Shown in pieces: positions 60,290-64,000 of a stretch of 64,000 bases of DNA. Position 1 is the first letter of the stretch; each line of letters begins with the position of its first letter. Under the pieces are notes generated by a model that made no database searches, had not been told where the DNA came from, and saw nothing but the letters and a program-made list of their open reading frames with translations. Origin of the DNA: Hofstenia miamia (taxonomy: Eukaryota > Xenacoelomorpha > Acoela); NCBI GenBank assembly GCA_004352715.1, contig SCFE01000048.1, positions 1,540,686-1,604,685 of the forward strand, given 5' to 3'. The translations under genes were made by a program, and so were the position numbers.

Positions 60290-60400
60290 TAATAATAATA
60301 ATAATAAAAGTCAAGTAAATTTACTGCTTAGTAAAATAAACAATCAAACAAATACTACAAACTACTATGCATTTATATTTACAAAATTGTCCATGCGTTT
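60290..60400 (-). repeat. 3'-end fragment of the APE-type LINE family
   Basis: An AAT repeat followed by AAAAGTCAAGTAAATTTACT and ACAAATACTACAAACTA parallels the 3' end of the LINE at 56040-56100. In both, the LINE reads on the minus strand, so the AAT repeat is its tail. Confidence 0.5.
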
Positions 60401-60444
60401 AATTTTTTTCATATTCCTAATAATAATAATAATAATATTAATAA

Positions 60445-60881
60445 CCAGGCAGTGGTGGAGAATTGTAGTTTGGATTAGGAAAGTGTGCAGCAGTGACAAT
60501 GACTAGAGGCAAGTGTGTGGATGGGGAGGGTTTGAGGACAAGCAGTGGGGATAAGATTGAGGAAGTCAAAGAGGGGTACAAGTACTTAGGTGTGATAGAG
60601 AAAGATAGAAGAGATCATGAGGAAGTGAAGATGAGGCTAAGGAAAGAATACAAGAGGAGAGTAAGGAAGGTACTACAGAAGTCAGCATTGAATGGGCAGA
60701 ACAGCATAAAGGCATTTAATACGTGGGCGATACCAGTGTTGAGATATTCGGCAGGAATAGTTAGGTGGAACAAGAATGAACTGAGGGAATTAGACAGGGA
60801 GACAAGGAAGATACTAGCAGCAGAGAGAGCATTCAACCTAAATGGAGATGTAGATAGGCTGTGCATGGCAAGGCATAAGGG
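60445..60881 (+). pseudogene. R2-like LINE, RT C-terminal part, cut by gap
   Basis: Plus strand: FGLGKCAAVTMTRGKC (from 60471), EVKEGYKYLGVIEKDRRDHE (about 60559-60618), KALNTWAIPVLRY-type block near 60715-60740, and IVRWNKNELRELDRETRK with DRLCMARHK up to the gap. These are the motif D/E (GKC, YLG) and thumb blocks of R2/NeSL-type reverse transcriptases. Sequence upstream of FGLGKC has a stop and starts right after an AAT repeat, so the catalytic half is absent here. It is unlike its neighbours in being purine-rich on this strand and in keeping a long open frame, so this is a fairly young copy. Confidence 0.75.
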
Positions 60882-61881
60882 NNNNNNNNNNNNNNNNNNN
60901 NNNNNNNNNNNNNNNNNNNNNNNNNNNNNNNNNNNNNNNNNNNNNNNNNNNNNNNNNNNNNNNNNNNNNNNNNNNNNNNNNNNNNNNNNNNNNNNNNNNN
61001 NNNNNNNNNNNNNNNNNNNNNNNNNNNNNNNNNNNNNNNNNNNNNNNNNNNNNNNNNNNNNNNNNNNNNNNNNNNNNNNNNNNNNNNNNNNNNNNNNNNN
61101 NNNNNNNNNNNNNNNNNNNNNNNNNNNNNNNNNNNNNNNNNNNNNNNNNNNNNNNNNNNNNNNNNNNNNNNNNNNNNNNNNNNNNNNNNNNNNNNNNNNN
61201 NNNNNNNNNNNNNNNNNNNNNNNNNNNNNNNNNNNNNNNNNNNNNNNNNNNNNNNNNNNNNNNNNNNNNNNNNNNNNNNNNNNNNNNNNNNNNNNNNNNN
61301 NNNNNNNNNNNNNNNNNNNNNNNNNNNNNNNNNNNNNNNNNNNNNNNNNNNNNNNNNNNNNNNNNNNNNNNNNNNNNNNNNNNNNNNNNNNNNNNNNNNN
61401 NNNNNNNNNNNNNNNNNNNNNNNNNNNNNNNNNNNNNNNNNNNNNNNNNNNNNNNNNNNNNNNNNNNNNNNNNNNNNNNNNNNNNNNNNNNNNNNNNNNN
61501 NNNNNNNNNNNNNNNNNNNNNNNNNNNNNNNNNNNNNNNNNNNNNNNNNNNNNNNNNNNNNNNNNNNNNNNNNNNNNNNNNNNNNNNNNNNNNNNNNNNN
61601 NNNNNNNNNNNNNNNNNNNNNNNNNNNNNNNNNNNNNNNNNNNNNNNNNNNNNNNNNNNNNNNNNNNNNNNNNNNNNNNNNNNNNNNNNNNNNNNNNNNN
61701 NNNNNNNNNNNNNNNNNNNNNNNNNNNNNNNNNNNNNNNNNNNNNNNNNNNNNNNNNNNNNNNNNNNNNNNNNNNNNNNNNNNNNNNNNNNNNNNNNNNN
61801 NNNNNNNNNNNNNNNNNNNNNNNNNNNNNNNNNNNNNNNNNNNNNNNNNNNNNNNNNNNNNNNNNNNNNNNNNNNNNNNNN
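60882..61881. other. Assembly gap (exactly 1000 N)
   Basis: Round-number gap inside LINE sequence; likely a failure to resolve near-identical copies. Confidence 0.98.
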
Positions 61882-62016
61882 GATCATCTGATAGCAGGGT
61901 GTGAGAAGTTGGCGCAGATTGAGTATAAGTTTAGGCATGACAAGGTGGGAGGAATGGTACACTGGAGCTTGAGTTAGAAGCAGGATACAAGTGGTATGAG
62001 CACAAGCCACAGGGAG
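61882..62016 (+). pseudogene. R2-like LINE, endonuclease-region fragment from a different copy
   Basis: Parallels 62121-62268, with seven substitutions and a 13-bp deletion that shifts the frame and brings a stop. It is therefore a paralogous copy, not an overlap of the same read. It ends at a single N (62017). Confidence 0.75.
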
Positions 62017-62017
62017 N

Positions 62018-62380
62018 CAGGAGCAAGCAATAAGAACAAACTGGGTGAAGAAGCATATAGACAGAAGAGTAGAAGTAAGTGATAAGTGTAGGCTATGTAA
62101 GAAAGAGGTGGAGACAGTAGATCATCTGATAGCAGGGTGTGAGAAGTTGGCACAGAATGAGTATAAGTTCAGGCATGACAAGGTGGGAAGAATGGTACAC
62201 TGGAGTTTGAGCAGGCAGCATGGGTTAGAAGCAGGAGACAAGTGGTATGAGTACAAGCCACAGGGAGTCATAGAGAATGATAAGGTTAAGATACTGTGGG
62301 ACTTCAACATCCAAAGAAGCAAGGTAATAGAAACATGGAGGCCAGACATAGTGGTGGTAGACAAAGAGAAAAGATTGAAA
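62018..62380 (+). pseudogene. R2-like LINE, zinc knuckle and restriction-like endonuclease
   Basis: Open frame: AIRTNWVKKHIDRR, then a CCHC zinc knuckle (CRLCKKEVETVDHLIAGC, about 62087-62140), GDKWYEYKPQGVIE, ILWDFNIQRSKVIE and RPDIVVVDKEKR (about 62338-62373). R-PD-I...D is the catalytic part of the PD-(D/E)XK-like endonuclease that nicks the target in R2/R4/NeSL elements. The frame ends abruptly at a TAG at 62381, where sequence switches to an inverted piece. The terminal part, seen at 40250-40565 in another copy, is missing. Confidence 0.75.
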
Positions 62381-62385
62381 TAGCA

Positions 62386-63550
62386 TACTTCTTCAGGTCG
62401 TCCATGTACTACACATGACTCACTGCTCTACTGTTCTTCTCCACCTTATACCCTATGCTTGTCTCCTTTAACTTTTCTGTGATAGGGATTAAGCTAACTA
62501 CAAACAGTAGTGGTGCTAAGCTGTCTCCCTGGAATATGTCTTGCCTAAACTTCAACCTGTGTCTGTCTATCTCATTCTGCCACTTTCCCATCTTCCTCAC
62601 TAGAAACTCAACCAATTTCCTTGAAACTCTATTGCCCTTTAGTGTCCTCAATGCCCACATATGTGATATGCTGTCATATGCCTTCCTGTAATCTATCCAT
62701 GCCATTGCTAAGTTTGTCTTCTTTTTGCTACAATTCTCCATCATTGTCTGGTCTATCAACAATTGATCTTTGCATCCTCTTGTCTTTGTCCTACATCCCT
62801 TCTGCTTTTCTGGTATCAACTTGTTCTGTTCTAAGTAACATGCCAGTCTACTTGAAATCACAGAAGTTAGAAATTTCCAAGTTGTTGGCAGACATGTTAT
62901 TGGCCTTAAGTTGGTTGCCTCACTACCTTTCTTTGGGTCTTCTGTATCAGAAATGTCCTTCCCATTACCATCCATTCTGGACACCCACTTACCACACACT
63001 CCTCCAATGCTACTGCTGGTCTTTCATGAACACTTGTGAACTTCTTTAGCCAATACCCATGTACCTTATCTCTGCCTGGCGCCTTCAAGTTCTTCATCTT
63101 CTTTAGAGCCTCCTTCATCTTTACAGTTGTGATTACTTCCTCTTCTTGCCTGAATTCTTTCTGCATCTGCTTACTTTCTATCTCTGGTCCCACTCTTCCC
63201 CATATATTCTCCCCGAATCTTACTGAGTCCTCACCTGTTCTAGCTGTAGCCTTTTCTCCTGCATTTAGTTCTTTGTAGAATCTTCCTTCTTGGGTCTTAA
63301 ACTTCATATTGTCTCTTGCCTGCTTTGCTCTTGCCCTATATTTTCTCAGTTTCTTAGCTTCTGCAACTAATGTCTGCTTAAGCTCTTGGAACTGGCAACC
63401 TAGTTCTCTCACCTATTTCTTCCTCCATATTTTCCTTGATTGTTGCTTCAGTTTCTGCGCCCACTGGTTCTGCTGCTTCCGCCACTTCTATCAGAACGTC
63501 TATCACTTCATCTTCCCTTTGCTTAGCCTGTTCAACTCTCTTTTCCCCTT
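62386..63550 (-). pseudogene. R2-like LINE, N-terminal and RT catalytic part, inverted
   Basis: Minus strand from 63550: a Glu-rich stretch (EDEVIDVLIEVAEAAEP), a one-base frameshift near 63413, FYKELNAGEKATARTGEDS, LKAPGRDKVHGYWLKKF, a frameshift near 62930, then ATNLRPITCLPTTWKFLTS, DYRKAYDS (RT motif A, catalytic Asp), FQGDSLAPLLF (motif B), and after one TAG (62409-62411) YMDDLK (62391-62408; motif C). The order is that of an R2/NeSL-type RT. Only two frameshifts and one stop, so a fairly recent copy. It ends just after the catalytic box, where it joins the plus-strand endonuclease piece. Confidence 0.8.
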
Positions 63551-63735
63551 ACTCTCATCCAACTTCTATGTTGTTGTTTTTGAAATACTATAGCTTCTCT
63601 CAATAAAACAAAGAGTGGTTGTTTACCTCATATGGGCATCAATTTCTTTCAATTACATTTGCAGTTACTGTTTATTGATTTTTCAAGCAATGGGATAGCA
63701 ATTACATAAGAATGATAACAACCAAAATGAAAATC
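63551..63735. other. AT-rich stretch, no feature recognised
   Basis: Upstream flank of the inverted LINE piece. Confidence 0.5.
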
Positions 63736-63965
63736 AAAAAACGAAAATTGAAATGTTTCATTTTTCATTTTCGTTTTTCATTTTTCATTTTTCATTTTTC
63801 GTTTTCATTTTTCATTTTTCAATTTTGTTTTGCTTTTAAAAAATTTTAAAAATGGAAATTGGCAAAATGAAATTTGAAAAGCGAAAATGAAAAATGGTTT
63901 TTTCCGTTTTTAAATTTCAATTTTCATTTAATCTTTCCAAATGATCAAATGAAAAATGAAAAACG
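63736..63965. repeat. Fold-back minisatellite built on TTTTCAT / ATGAAAA
   Basis: TTTTCATTTTTCATTTTCG-type units at 63755-63830 are followed by complementary GAAAATGAAAAATGG-type units at 63855-63900, with more GAAAAATGAAAAAC near 63950. Left of it, ACGAAAATTGAAATG is also complementary. Strand-alternating blocks of one short motif would fold into hairpins. Confidence 0.75.
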
Positions 63966-64000
63966 GAATTGAATTGGCCACCTGGTACCTGCATAAGAAC

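Noticed and set aside
60493-61977. Single 494-codon ORF through the second 1000-N gap
   Set aside because: The gap has no sequence, and the two sides come from different LINE copies. Only the flanking pieces are annotated.
62455-63278. Plus-strand Ser/Leu/Phe-rich ORFs over 62.4-63.3 kb
   Set aside because: Antisense to the reverse transcriptase of the inverted LINE piece, which has recognisable motifs A, B and C.
60445-63550. Twin-priming (5' inversion) as the origin of the inverted LINE halves
   Set aside because: Twin-priming puts the inverted 5' part upstream of the sense 3' part. Here the sense 3' part comes first and the antisense 5' part follows, so the order is wrong.
1-64000. CRISPR arrays, tRNA or rRNA genes, bacterial operons
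   Set aside because: No regularly spaced identical repeats, no tRNA A/B-box pair or rRNA core noticed, and all coding traces are eukaryotic transposons or intron-flanked fragments.

Overview
This window looks like AT-rich, non-coding DNA from an invertebrate animal. Three things point that way: dozens of long (TA)n microsatellites, a wide mix of metazoan transposons (Tc1/mariner, hAT, piggyBac, copia, and LINEs with either APE-type or restriction-like endonucleases), and a degenerate block of TTAGGG, the telomere repeat of most animals outside the insects. I cannot name the species. No ribosomal RNA, tRNA, CRISPR array or operon was seen. No complete host gene is visible. Two short open stretches with good splice signals (9611-9793 and 36813-36919, both + strand) are the best candidates for exons.

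Layout. 1-15 kb: a small inverted-repeat element bounded by (TA)n (88-738), a mariner-type transposase remnant (about 1971-2209, -), a possible membrane-protein exon (9611-9793), and a non-autonomous hAT element with perfect 8-bp target duplications (13828-14525). 15-31 kb: a large duplication. Segment A (15049-20044) recurs as 25565-30560 at a constant offset of 10516 bases, and segment C (23993-24403) recurs as 30615-31025. The first copy carries an extra 3.9-kb module B (20088-23948) between A and C, bounded by (TA)n; the second copy has only (TA)n there. A 1000-N gap lies between the two copies. This is either a very recent tandem duplication or two haplotypes of one locus placed end to end by the assembler. 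31-50 kb: mostly featureless AT-rich DNA, with a possible exon (36813-36919), an old full-length Tc1-type transposon with terminal inverted repeats (38255-39793), the 3' tail of an R2-like LINE (39990-40565) and an interstitial telomere-like block (45779-45868).

50-64 kb: a dense transposon graveyard. It holds an internally deleted copia element with both LTRs (50615-52717), two mariner-superfamily remnants in opposite orientation (53390-54640), an APE-type LINE (56040-57590, -), two abutting MITEs (57594-57972), a piggyBac transposase remnant (58376-58850, -), a possible SGNH-type ORF (59190-60134, -), and two halves of a restriction-like-endonuclease LINE family meeting in inverted orientation near 62385.

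Nothing here works as a pathway. The recurring theme is mobile elements in and beside (TA)n tracts, plus assembly gaps that fall in or next to repeats. All transposase and polymerase reading frames found are broken by stops, frameshifts or deletions.
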